Positions 1 through 9,800 of a stretch of 27,382 bases of DNA are shown here, in pieces. The stretch comes from Hyphochytrium catenoides. Taxonomy: Eukaryota > Sar > Hyphochytriomycetes > Hyphochytriales > Hyphochytriaceae. Under the pieces are notes generated by a model. That model saw only the letters and a list, made by a program, of their open reading frames with translations, was not told the DNA's origin and ran no database searches. Positions within the stretch are counted from its first letter, which is position 1, and each line of letters opens with the position of its first letter. A program made the position numbers and the translations under genes. The stretch is from contig FLMG01001643.1 in assembly GCA_900088475.1 (NCBI GenBank), positions 1-27,382 on the forward strand. Direction: 5' to 3'.

Positions 1-122
1 TCTTACGGTCTTCGCAAATCTCTCACAAAAATCAAGAACCAGCATAATTACAAGTTTGTTTGACCGTAAGCTTCTTCTTGTGCATAATGATAAAAAATAG
101 TATTACTTCCCCGCCAACCAAA

Positions 123-222
123 TAGTTGTAGCTGGCGCAACAGATGATGATAAAAGTGAGGAAGTGGCGTTATTGTCATTTGCCACGATAACAACAAGGA
201 AGGCCAGCTAGAACTACAACTA
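123..222. repeat. Imperfect inverted repeat, MITE-like
   Basis: The left arm at 123-136 reads TAGTTGTAGCTGGC. The right arm at 203-222 contains GCCAGC and TACAACTA, the exact complements of the two halves of the left arm, separated by six extra bases (TAGAAC). The arms enclose about 66 bp. This could be a small foldback element or a chance hairpin. No target-site duplication was identified. Confidence 0.45.
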
Positions 223-230
223 CACTAGTA

Positions 231-439
231 GAATTAACTCTAATAATTACAGGTCGTGTTCTAGCTGACGAGAACTTCTCTGTCAATTTCCGAAAATTAT
301 GGCTAAGGGGAATTTACCTTGCCCAGACCACCTCAAGACCTGCCAATTTAACTTCAACCGAAACTAAGTATAACTTGCCAGAATTAACTCCAGCGAAAAT
401 TGACACAAACACAACAATAATTTACCTTGGAATTAACTC
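231..439. repeat. Three dispersed copies of GAATTAACTC
   Basis: Exact ten-base copies lie at 231-240, 381-390 and 430-439. AATTTACCTT-type segments recur nearby at about 312-321 and 418-427. The pattern looks like an old, degenerate duplication of a unit of roughly 50 to 150 bp. It could equally be a repeated protein-binding site. Confidence 0.45.
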
Positions 440-685
440 ACAGAAAGTTATGGAGGTGATAATTTAACCTATGGCCAATGCGGAGAGAGTGGCCCTAATT
501 GCCCACCCCTGGGGACCCGTCAGTTCGACAGTCAGTTTTAGGCAGAACCTCCGTCCAAAAGGGATGGGATACACACGAACGATTTCATACAAGCACAACA
601 GCCTCAGGATGGGTGGCCAGGTTTATCTTGCGGTTGGGTAGGCTTGGTTTTCGTCACAGGAAAAACTGTCGGCAAACCGTCTGCA

Positions 686-719
686 AAACTGAAAAACGAG
701 AGCTCTCGATTTTCAGTTT
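686..719. repeat. 34-bp near-perfect palindrome
   Basis: The core CGAGAGCTCTCG (697-708) is a perfect palindrome. It is extended on each side by an A:A mismatch and then ten more paired bases (AAACTGAAAA against TTTTCAGTTT). That makes 16 of 17 pairs complementary. A second palindrome follows 49 bp downstream, and then an HNH-like reading frame. Confidence 0.8.
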
Positions 720-764
720 GACTTCAGTTTTATTATACGTTAGCCGCTAGCACAACTGACTTGA

Positions 765-1346
765 TCAGCTTTTGATCAAAAGCGGCTACAGCACCTCGCT
801 CGCAAAGAACAGGAGACGGTGAATTGTTCGCATCAACATTGCGACGAGAAGTGTCAGGGCCTGGTCCGGGCAGACGAAGAATACTCTGCTGACGACTCCC
901 AACAGAGCAAGGTGTGGCGTAACTGGTGTACGGGTATCCAAGCGAGATGCGCTGAGCACGGCATTGTCTACAGCATCAAGGAAATAGAGTCATTGGCACC
1001 AAAACAGGAATTCAAAAAGAAGATCCAGCAACTGGCAGCCCACAAAGAGTTCTCAGAGATGAATTACGGTAAGAAATGGAACCTAGAGCACAAGATACCG
1101 GTCAGCAGTCTCTGGAAACCAACAACTCCCACGAGCCTCCGGGACATTGCTCCCGTGGAGAATCTCGCTGTGTTGTTGTGCCCGAAAGAGAACAGCAAGC
1201 AGGGCGGCCATCAGCGAAAGAAGGACACACTTTTGCGGATCGGTGGATTTAACAAGTTACTCAACGTAGACCTCGCGATAATGAGCTCCCTATTAATAGA
1301 TCTTTTTTTTCTATCTTTGCCGCTTCATAGCCGCCACCACGGATGA
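765..1346 (+). pseudogene. HNH-nuclease-like open reading frame without an ATG at its 5' end
   Basis: The frame is open from the stop at 762-764 to the TGA at 1344-1346. The first in-frame ATG is at 1059, immediately before the nuclease-like core. Counting codons from the GTG at 819, the core shows E90-H91-K-I-P, then V-E-N115-L, then C121-P-K-E-N125-S-K-Q-G-G-H131. This is the spacing and pattern of HNH (His-Me finger) endonucleases: acidic-His, Asn-Leu, then Asn with a basic-Gly tail. Only one of the usual zinc-site cysteines (C121) is visible. The N-terminal part has a cluster of Cys and His residues (C3, H5, C8, C12). It may be an internal exon of a split gene, a mobile-element nuclease, or a decayed copy. 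I call it broken or partial because no clear start or splice acceptor is visible. Confidence 0.45.
768..783. repeat. 16-bp perfect palindrome inside a TAGCCGCT/AGCGGCTA inverted repeat
   Basis: GCTTTTGATCAAAAGC at 768-783 is a perfect palindrome. TAGCCGCT at 741-748 is matched by AGCGGCTA at 781-788, so two overlapping foldback structures are possible. It lies at the very start of the HNH-like open frame. Confidence 0.75.
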
Positions 1347-1358
1347 TGCTATGAAGCG
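1321..1358. repeat. 11-bp perfect stem-loop across the end of the HNH-like frame
   Basis: CGCTTCATAGC (1321-1331) and GCTATGAAGCG (1348-1358) are perfect complements around a 16-nt loop. The stop codon of the HNH-like frame (1344-1346) lies in the loop. It resembles a transcript-end hairpin or a foldback element arm. Its function is unknown. Confidence 0.75.
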
Positions 1359-1583
1359 CATGTGTGATGCACCATTCTTTCAATTACTACCAATAAACCC
1401 GCCAACAGGTGATTGACCCCTTCTTTCATGCTTTCAGGATGAATGCTCGCACGCATGAGCCCATATCTTCTGTTTTATAACTTCTGTTTTATCAAAAAAG
1501 CATAAAACCAGTAAAACTACCGTTTTGTCGTGGGAACAAACATCAACAGCACCCACTGCTCACATTATTTTGAAGTTCTAACC

Positions 1584-1762
1584 ATTCTGAATTGCTCACC
1601 ATTCTGAATTGCTCTCATGCTGAATTGCTCACATTCTGAATTGCTCACATTCTGGGTTTGCTCACATTCTGAATTGCTCACATTCTGGGTTTGCTCACAT
1701 TCTGAATTGCTCACATTCTGAATTGCTCCCATTCTGAATTGCTCACATTCTGAATTGCTTCC
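1584..1762. repeat. Minisatellite, 11 tandem copies of a 16/17-bp unit
   Basis: The consensus unit is ATTCTGAATTGCTCAC (16 bp). The eleven units are 17, 16, 16, 16, 17, 16, 17, 16, 16, 16 and 16 bp long. Two 17-bp units carry the variant ATTCTGGGTTTGCTCAC and alternate with consensus units. This indicates copying of a two-unit block. The period is not a multiple of three, so it is unlikely to encode a repeat protein in one frame. Confidence 0.95.
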
Positions 1763-2060
1763 ACTGTGGAATCTTGACAGCGAGATCTGTCAAATATGAT
1801 AGCAAGCACCTGTTGCTAACATCAATAGCTTCCATATCTTCAGCAAGCAAATGGAAATTTTGTACATTTGATTGAATCCAAACTTTCAGCTCACAAACCC
1901 GATTGTTTGCAAGAACATTGTTTGCAGCAACTTGGGCTTTGCTCACAGAATTTGCAAGTGGAGAAAAAGTTACCAACAGAGGACTGACATACACATGATG
2001 CCCCTTCTGCCTTTTCAAAGGCAAGAAAAATGGAATTGAAAGGCAGGCAGCACTGATCAT
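1743..2060 (-). CDS. Orphan open reading frame, 105 codons
   Basis: The frame begins with an ATG at 2060 and ends inside the minisatellite, so its last codons come from repeat units. The interior has a normal-looking mix of residues, with a stretch rich in Val, Asn, Leu and acidic residues at about codons 40-90. I recognise no domain. It could be the tail exon of the upstream minus-strand gene at 2471-3103, an element-derived fragment, or a chance frame. Little supports it beyond length and an ATG. Confidence 0.2.
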   Translation of the reverse strand: MISAACLSIPFFLPLKRQKGHHVYVSPLLVTFSPLANSVSKAQVAANNVLANNRVCELKVWIQSNVQNFHLLAEDMEAIDVSNRCLLSYLTDLAVKIPQWKQFRM

Positions 2061-2470
2061 AGGGAGCTAAGAGCTATACGAAGCGCTAGGCGTGATTTGC
2101 ATGAGATGGAAAGGTCAACGTCGCACGTTTCTTTGAGTTTGGAATGTATCCGTATGTGACAACAATATCAGCAGGAGAGGTAATATCTACAAAGAGATCA
2201 AAAGAGTACGTGGCACCTCCAGAAAGGCAGGGGTTGCGCTTACAGGCACACAATATTGTCTGTGTGCACTACGTCCTTCAGTTCTCTAGTACTATGGTAC
2301 GTGGCATAAATAATATCGCAGCGCGCTGATTGACAAGAACTCGTCAACACCTTCTTGGCTGGACAGTTGCGAGTAATGTCGTAGAAGTATGTACGCTCAG
2401 AGCTATGTACACTGTGTACAGTAACGACCTGGTCCCGAGGAACTAGTTGTTGCCGACGAGGGTCGGCCTC
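2061..2470. other. Spacer with two small palindromes, no gene seen
   Basis: No coding exon is recognised. TGTACACTGTGTACA at 2406-2420 is a 15-bp palindrome around one central base. GCACACA and TGTGTGC at about 2249-2270 can pair around an 8-nt loop. If the exon at 2471-3103 uses the GTGAGA donor at its end, this region would be intron. Confidence 0.4.
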
Positions 2471-3103
2471 TCACCGCGAGATGCAGAAGATATCACTATC
2501 TTTATACAGCGAGCTATCATCGACGGCCGATATTCTGATATAATAACCGTCCCCAATGAGCATGCCCCAAGGCACTCGCGAGTAGAGGAACCGTCCGCAG
2601 TTGCTGGTGCTCTTGGCCACAATTGTTGTTGCTCGTGAGCCTTTTCTTAGCAGTTCAATACGCACGTCCTGCACACTGGCATCGTCTAGCTGCCACTCCA
2701 CTACTGCTGGGGATCCTCGCTGCCACTTGGTCTGCGCAGACGGCTGAGAGATGATATTCGCTACTGAATATGCATTGGCTCTACCCCCAGGGTTGTTGGC
2801 TGTGCCGACAACAAGAGAGCAAGATGCCGAGTTGTCCATGCTTGCCAGGACTCTGGAGCTGTAAGGGCTATTAGCTTCGTTGTCGCTAATTTTTGAGTTC
2901 TTTCCTATAACAGGATTCTGCGCCTTGACGCCCTTGCTGCTGCTTCCTAGGGATGCCGCAAGGGAAATCTTGGCGTTGAACGCCTGTGAGTTGGCAGCTG
3001 TTGCGTCTAGCTGCTTAATCTGCAAAAACTTGGTCTCAATGAGGCACGAGCGCCCTCCTTCACTTGGAACTGACGGGCGATGAGAGATAACCGTGCGAGA
3101 CAT
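2471..3103 (-). CDS. Exon with a Kre9/Knh1-like (PF10342-type) beta-sandwich domain
   Basis: The 210-codon open frame starts at an ATG at 3103. Residues 1-115 are Ser, Ala and Asn rich and look disordered. Residues about 117-208 resemble the Kre9/Knh1 N-terminal domain of Ser/Thr-rich wall or GPI-anchored proteins. The order seen is I-I-S-Q-P-S, then K-W-Q-R-G-S followed by V-E-W, then V-R-I-E-L-L, a Thr/Ile strand, P-W-G-M-L-I-G-D-G-Y-Y-I-R-I, and a closing D-S-D-I-F. In that family the domain is extracellular and follows a signal peptide. None is present here, so an upstream exon probably supplies it. The frame ends in TCGCG|GTGAGA, a good splice donor, so the apparent stop may not be used. 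Family assignment is by eye and moderate. Confidence 0.5.
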   Translation of the reverse strand: MSRTVISHRPSVPSEGGRSCLIETKFLQIKQLDATAANSQAFNAKISLAASLGSSSKGVKAQNPVIGKNSKISDNEANSPYSSRVLASMDNSASCSLVVGTANNPGGRANAYSVANIISQPSAQTKWQRGSPAVVEWQLDDASVQDVRIELLRKGSRATTIVAKSTSNCGRFLYSRVPWGMLIGDGYYIRISAVDDSSLYKDSDIFCISR

Positions 3104-4480
3104 GAGCTAACACGCCTGGTAAAGTGCCCCGATAGCCCTGGAGGAGATAGGCTACAAGGTCTTGATGCAACTCAAAGAGGCTAGGGCAGGCTGAAATACA
3201 AAGTGAAACTCTTGGTCTTCGTAGTAGGGTGGGCTCTTTCCTCCTTCCGCTCCCAATAATGGAAGCATTGAGAGGGATTGCTTAGGAGGAAAACGGAAAG
3301 TCAGGGACTGAATGAGATCTCTGTCGGTTAGTGCAGCTTCGCACGGCTTTGAGAATTGTTCTTTTATAAAGATGCAAGCACGCACTTCTTGGTGCAGTGA
3401 CTTCCGCTTCAGCAGAAATGGCGTGAAGAAGGTAATCGGAGAAAGTTTTCCCCCAGAAAGATGGATTATGGACTTGGTTTGCCTTTGGTCTCTCTATCCT
3501 TCCCTCCCCTTCTCTCTATCTCCCGCTTTCTCCTCTTTGTTCTCTCTCCTCCTCTTCAGTAAGAACGCTTCAGGTCGTCAGGGGGTTTTGGCCTTGTTAT
3601 CTCTGTGAGGCAAGGGGGGAGAATTGTCCACAGGAATGGCGCCACTGCCGGCTGAAGGGCTACTGTACTACAAGGGATGCGAGGTGATGCACCTCACTTC
3701 CCCTCTCCCTCTCTCTCTCTGTTGTTCTGGGTTCTGTCTTTCTTTCTCCTTTCTTATTCCTCAGGCGGCCGTAAGTCTGAGAACCCCATCTCATCTGTCC
3801 ACAGCCTTCTCTCTAACGCCACCCTCCACCCTCCATGGCGGGCTGGATACGAAGGGGTGGAACGAGGGAGAGGGTGGACGCATTAGACAGTCATTTCTAG
3901 TAGTTTTTGTCACTGGATGAGGCTTCTTGTTTGCTTGTGGAGGTCCTAAGATCGGTGCTTCAGAGTTGAGCTGTCATACCTCTGGCATCAGGATGTCCCT
4001 TGCTTTGTCTCTCTTCACATTGGACGACAACAAGAGGGAAGTTTAGAGGAAACAAGAAAGAGTGGATGGAAACCGCGAGAGAGTAATAGAGAAACACAGC
4101 TGTGGCGAGTAGAGAGAGAGACAAGGAATGACCCAAGAGAGAAGTAGAAAGGAGGCTAATGGCGAAGGAGACCTACACTGCTAGACAGACGGACATCCAA
4201 AGACAGGAAACCAAGGAGCATGGAGAGAAGACAACCTCCCCACAAACACAAACCCTTACCCCTCCTTGTCCCTGTGTTTGGCATATAAATGATAGCATAT
4301 TAGACTGCTTGGGTTTGTGGGCACTTTTGGGTTTGTCAAGTACGGAGTAGGATTCAGCACTCGCGCCACTCTGTCAACACCTCAAAAACCACCGTTCCTA
4401 ACCGCCTTAGGCTCCAAACCTTCCTTTAATTCTATTATTGTTGTAAAGAAATAATATTGTCTCACAGATGAAGGTTCATT
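3104..4480. other. Region without an assignable gene; pyrimidine-rich tracts suggest unrecognised introns
   Basis: CT-rich tracts ending in CAG occur on the plus strand at about 3480-3554 and 3690-3764, as in the introns of the firm genes. After the second, one frame reads 38 codons to a TAG near 3886, ending P-P-W-R-A-G-Y-E-G. Upstream, an ATG frame (M-A-P-L-P-A-E-G) near 3636 runs to a possible donor at 3682. On the minus strand, frames at 3060-3185 and 3152-3385 are open and may belong to the gene at 2471-3103. A GA-rich tract at 4030-4160 would be a minus-strand intron by the same logic. I could not join these pieces in phase into a protein. Confidence 0.3.
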
Positions 4481-4747
4481 TTATTTAAAAGGGTCTCTAG
4501 AAATGGCTTCATCAGTGGCTCTCTGTCTCACCCTTCGATCGATACGGTAGAAAGACAGATACTCGCGTACCTCATCTTTGGTGTAGATTCCTGCCCACCC
4601 ATCCCCACCCTTCGTCCCCTCCCACCTCCTGTCGTCCCCTTTCACAAAGGCAGCCCTTCTGGCGTCAGTGGGGCAACCTTCTTTCTTTAACCTCATGAAC
4701 GTGGGGCTACTATCAAGATTGTAGCATTTAGTAACTACCTTTGCCAT
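4481..4747 (-). CDS. Hypothetical 88-residue protein, single exon
   Basis: An ATG-initiated frame runs from 4747 to a TAA. It is hydrophilic and charged, with Lys/Arg and Asp/Glu throughout, no signal peptide and no membrane segment. The stop overlaps AATAAA (reading TTTAAATAAAATG on the minus strand), which could act in 3' end formation. I recognise no family. The balanced composition argues for a real small protein or the last exon of a longer gene, but there is no homology support. Confidence 0.4.
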   Translation of the reverse strand: MAKVVTKCYNLDSSPTFMRLKKEGCPTDARRAAFVKGDDRRWEGTKGGDGWAGIYTKDEVREYLSFYRIDRRVRQRATDEAISRDPFK

Positions 4748-6833
4748 GTAGGGGTAGGGGTGACGTCTTGGCAGTTAATGCTCTGTGATTGATCGATGCT
4801 GTAGCAGCTGATAGGAGCAGAGAGCTTCAACACCATAATCCATAATCCGTCCAGTTCCGATCCCGAACCGCCAATCTCCAGATCACTCCACCAATGACCC
4901 TCACACATAACGTATTCTGGATGACGCTACCTTTGGACACCATGCCTGGTCCGCACTGGTGCAAGGCACGGCTTCCGTTCTCAAGGCCGAAACATTCACA
5001 GGCCCATCGCCATTGTCGCACCGCCAGGAAGATCTCTCAGTAACTTTATGGGCAAAGAAGTCAGAAAGGGTGGTCTCCATTGATGGACAGACACACAGGC
5101 CTGGGCCTGGGCCTTGATTGAGCGGCAGCGGCGGCACACAGAGGGCCGGTGGAGTTCTGGGGCCGCTGCATCAGTCAAGTTGCTGTCCAGTAAAAGCTGC
5201 TGTCCTTAGGAAGTTGAAGGGCAAAGAAAGTCCAAAAGAAATGCAAGGCGTCATATCTAGAGAAGACTTCATGATGATAAAAGCTTACTAGCAATATAGT
5301 CAGCAGCGGCGTGGTATCATCGCCCCTTCCTTGCTCGAAAAGAAGCGAATGCGTTCGGTTGGCCGTCGTACTGCAGGTGCACAGTATCCTAAGCTCTCCT
5401 TTCTAGAAGACTGACATCATCTAAGGCAGCGGCTTCTGCTGGGGAGCTTCTGCCCGCCATGGGTGACTGCGAAGAGAGGCAGCGGCGCTTCTATATGTGC
5501 TGTTCAGTTCCAAGTTCTTTGTTCTTCCATTGTGTATGACAGAATGCAAAGAATATAGAAGTTGAGGTCTCAGCAACGAGGCGGACTCGCCTTACCTTCA
5601 CTCAGCCGTGATAACCTCATACTCAACTCCATGAGAGGCATAGAGAACAGCAGCTGTCACTGAATAATGTGCCTCTTGAACCTACATTGTGAGATGCTTG
5701 AACACAGCTTCTTTGTATCTTCCTCCTACGACTACCTGTACAGATCAAGCCGTAGTGATCAGCTCCCTGCCACCCAAACCTAAGGATTCGCATTCCAAGA
5801 TACTCTCAGCACTCAGTGAGGAGAAATGCTTAGCCAAGTAGCCTGTACTTGGGCTTTTCAAGTTCTACAATGTTAAGTTTTCTCTCGCTCGGTCGTCATT
5901 GTGCCATAGCCGCGGTTACGTCAAAGATATTAGGAAGCGAGGGCGTTGAAGCAGCGTACTGCTAGCACTGCGTAACAACCCTGCCCCCGCAGGTACTGAT
6001 CAGCGATAAGGCATCCACAAAGCTTTTTCTGCCCCCGAAGTGCTTCATCTATGATAGAACATTTATCAAACCTGTCGTGCCATTCTGAAACCCACTACCC
6101 TTGTACTGTTCTCTGCGGTACCACTCTTTCCTCGTGCCAACTGTGATGCGGGGCGGCGGGCAGGTCTAGCATGATTGTGCTCTGGACCACTGATGTGCTG
6201 ACAATGTGATCACTGAAATCGTTGAAGGTCTGCCACGGTGTCGGCAGGTGGGCCTTTCATCGCCCTCGTATGACTGTCAGCCGAGCCGAAGCGTTCCTAC
6301 CTCACTCTAATCTCAACTTTCTCTCCTCTTCCTTCCTGTCTCTTTTCTCCTTAATAGCTCTCCTCTCTCGCTCAGATCCATTTCCTCCTGATCTCTCTCT
6401 CTCTGACCGCTCTCTGCATCAGCGCTTGGTTCTAACTCTTAACAGCCAAACACTTGTGACTGTTATGCATGCTGAACGGATGGAGAGACCTAACCCTAAG
6501 CCAGACTTCCCACTAGTCCCGACCAAGGTGTAGCATATTGAGCCCGGGCTCTTTACATATGATTAAGTTACCTGGAAGCCCTACGGTTTACTTAGGTTGG
6601 AGAGGTACAAGGTTATGGCGTACTGCGCTGCGCCGTCCCAGCCCAGGCACTGAGTCGAAGGCCCAACTAGGAGGCAACAGAGCGAACGTGGGCAGCGTGT
6701 TTCCATGCAAAGTGAGCGTCAGCGAGCAGCTTAGAAGAAGGCCAAGGAAGAATAGCCCCTTAGACCTTAAGATTGAAGCAGACTAGATGTGAATGATGGA
6801 GGATTATAGCGTCTCCCTGATCCATTGTTTTGC
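4748..6833. other. About 2 kb without a recognisable gene
   Basis: Open frames here are short, overlap on both strands and match nothing I know. A CT-rich stretch at 6300-6415 on the plus strand resembles an intron. It is followed by an open frame to 6533 and another from an ATG at 6557 to 6786, just beyond the 3' end of IWS1. Neither has a domain. I found no tRNA or rRNA signature. Confidence 0.35.
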
Positions 6834-9800
6834 CTAAGTCCCTCGCCCTTCAATGCTCATCTTTATAGATCTAGACTCTTTCTTCTTCGATAACTTGCGT
6901 TGATCCTGCAGACCAACGACATGAAAGAAGAGACACGAGGATTGAGAAACAGCCCATACCGCCAGCCAATGAATAGTTGGACACGAGAGAAGGGGAAAGA
7001 CAGTGGGAGAGAGAAAGAAACATAGAAAGGGAGAGAGAGAACATTGAGAGAGTCTATCGACAATTTAGCCAGAGAGGGAGATCAACACCGACGAACCTGC
7101 ATCTTCTTGAGAAGTTTCCCTTTCTTGGACTCTGGATCTACCTTCTTCGTCTTCAGGTGGTCTAAACTTGGGTTCTCAGGTCGAGAAATGAAGTCCAACG
7201 GACGAGCCTGAGGAACTCGAGCACGGATGGACGATTCTCCTTTCTGCGTATATACGATAAGAACGATAGCAAGAGCAAAGAGGCAAGTCCAAGGAGCAGT
7301 AGCGCGAAGGGTTGGCGTTGACAAGCCGACAGATAGATACCGCGAGAAAAATAGAGAAGATTTAGTCAAAACCCATGAAGAGCACATCGTTAACTTTGCT
7401 ATAGGCATACAGCTAGGGACTGGAAGCCGGCTGATGTCGTCCAAAAAGAGAGTCAAGAGTAGAATGAGGGTATATCATATAGACAGACCATAGATTGAGG
7501 AGCACAAGCAATCTGATCCTACAGCCTCCCACTCTCACCTTGTTGTCCTGAGGCCTCCCAAACAGTGGGTCGCTTCTTGTCTCTGCTCCTTCTCTAGGCG
7601 AGGCGGAGGGCCTCCTCTGCATTGCTCTAAGGCGGGCTAATCTCTCCTGATTCATCTCTCCTGACTTGCTATAGTCTGCAGACTTGTCGAAGACCGTCCG
7701 GCTCCACTTTTCTATTAATCGTTGGCAGAGCGCTTTGTTCTCACTTGTCTGAGGATTATATTTGGGCAAAAAATAGAGAGCGGAGTTGAGATCTTAGCCT
7801 TCTCTGTATACACAGCCTAGAGACCCTTGTTAAGTGCCTCTCCATGAGCTTCCTTCTTCTCCTACTTCCACATTGTCAGCCCTCTATTACGGCTGTTGGA
7901 ACTGCGCATTGCCTTGTTACTTTTTCTGCTTAGGAGGACTCCGACGTACCTCCTGCGGGTGTTTCCAGAGTGCCATGACTACCTTGCCCATCCCACTCCT
8001 CTTGAGATGTTCCTTGTCAACTGAGCAAACATGAGGACAGACGAAGTGTCAACCACTCGACTGACTTTGGTACCGAGGAGTATGATATATGAAAAGATCT
8101 AACAAGCGGGCGCCTCGCCCCAAGACAAGACACGAGAGTGTGACAGAGGATAGCATTAGAATGTATCCTAAAGGGCCATCAAGAGTAACAAAGAGCCATG
8201 GGCGTTCTCCTACTTGGTAGCTTGCCCATGCTCTCAAGGATTGCCGTGCGGACGCTAAGGTTCGGGAGAGTTCCATCCTCCATCGGCTGAATCCACAGCT
8301 TCAACACCTAAACCGGCCGGTTAAAAAGGGCAGCGTGGAAACAGGAGGTACGCGAGAAGACTAGTGAAAGGAGCTATTAGATAGCCGAGCTGGACAGAGG
8401 CAGATCATTGAAGACGGAGCTGAAAATTAAGAAGGTTTCTTACCCCAAGCAAGTCGTAATCCAGAAACATTTGCTGCAATTCTTTCTTTGAGAGATAGTG
8501 CTTCACGCGATCCAGCAGCTTTATCTATGAACATCGATGATGTGAGGGAATAAGAGGCCGCAAGAGGGGAGTCTCCACTTAGCTCAAGGGCATTTGACAA
8601 AAAGGCATTCACATCTTGGAAGTAAAGAAGGTAAAGCTAAGAGAGAACGCAGAGAGAGAGAGTCACACAGAGGACAAGAGACGTACGAAGGGAGACAAAG
8701 AGGAGGAGAGAGAGAGTTAGGAATGACAGGAATAGCATCGAGCAGCAAAGGAATAACTGTCTTCGGTGGACTTCTAGTAGAGAGCTTTACCTTATGGATA
8801 GCTGCCTTCCCCTGCTTCAGTGCTTCTATGTCTGCCTGAGCTGTCCTCTGGATAAGGTGGAGGAAATCCTGAGGCGTTGATGTGAGGCTTGCTTCTGCTC
8901 TTCTCTTTTTCCTCTAATCCTAGTCTTAAAAGTGTGCCCTTGCTAATACTCAGGCTCTTCCTCGTCCATGGATGTCTTTCTTCAACTTTAATACTAGACA
9001 ACATGTAGAGCTGCACCTGCTCCTTACCTGCGCAATCTGGTCCTGGACATCAGCGCTGAGTCTCTCCGTCAGCTTTCCTCTACTCCTCTTAGGCTTCAGA
9101 GCCGCGACAGCTCTATCAAAAGGGTTGGACATGTCCAGACCGCCCTTCTTCCCTTTCCTCTCTGCGTCCTCTTCGTCATCCGAGTACTCGTCAGGCCGCT
9201 CGTCATTGAAGACCTTATGGCCCTCATGTCAGCAAAATGTTTGTCTTTATCCCCCCTCCTTTCTCTCCCTCACCTGTTCCTTATTGAACTCCTCATCCAG
9301 ACCTAACTCCTTGAGGTTCTCGTGAGTAGTAGTTAAGGAGCCTGAGTCTTGAACGGTAGCACTTCTAAAGAAGGCAGCATGGAAAGAACACGAGGAAAAT
9401 TGGCTATGGAGAAGGATATGTCATCTTTGTCAATAAAGTCGTCATCGTCCTTTGTCCGCTTCACCTCATCCCCAGAGTCATATTCGTCGCCTGAGCCCTT
9501 GGCCCCTGCCAAACAACATGTATACATAAATATAGAGTAAAGCAACGCTAGCAGCTTTGCTCGCATGAGAGATAGAGATGGGGACAAGCTTCTATAGCTG
9601 AGTGAGCTATAGAATATAGTACGGATGGCATCTAGAGCACGACACGATTCAGCTTCACAAGAGGCACCCTTGAGGGGCAGAAAGAAGTCTAACTCCAAGC
9701 TGACAACAAGAAACGGGTGCGACTTACAGAGGTGAGAGACGTACGCCCCTTCATGAATCTCTCACCTTTAGCCTTCTTGTTCGCTCCTTCACTGTCACTG

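Larger units (their letters stand above)
1..764. other. Left-end non-genic region rich in short repeats
   Basis: I see no convincing gene here. An 83-codon open frame at 499-750 has no recognisable domain and overlaps a large palindrome, so I do not call it. The stretch holds an imperfect inverted repeat, three exact copies of GAATTAACTC and two palindromes, listed separately. The repeats suggest decayed mobile-element sequence, but no terminal repeat with a target-site duplication could be defined by eye. Confidence 0.5.

Noticed and set aside
499-750. 83-codon plus-strand open frame
   Set aside because: It overlaps the 34-bp palindrome, starts upstream in a repeat-like area and shows no domain or convincing composition.
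6464-6506. TAACCCTAAG word near 6493 as a possible telomere-like repeat
   Set aside because: Only one and a half units of CCCTAA are present, so it is most likely chance.
6557-6786. 75-codon plus-strand frame next to the IWS1 3' end
   Set aside because: It starts with an ATG but has no recognisable domain and lies where the IWS1 3' untranslated region is expected. Support is too weak for a call.
8525-8612. Minus-strand open frame read as an extra IWS1 exon
   Set aside because: The IWS1 helical domain aligns without a break when the exon ending at 8791 is joined directly to the one starting at 8524. Including this stretch would add residues not seen in the family and the wrong frame.
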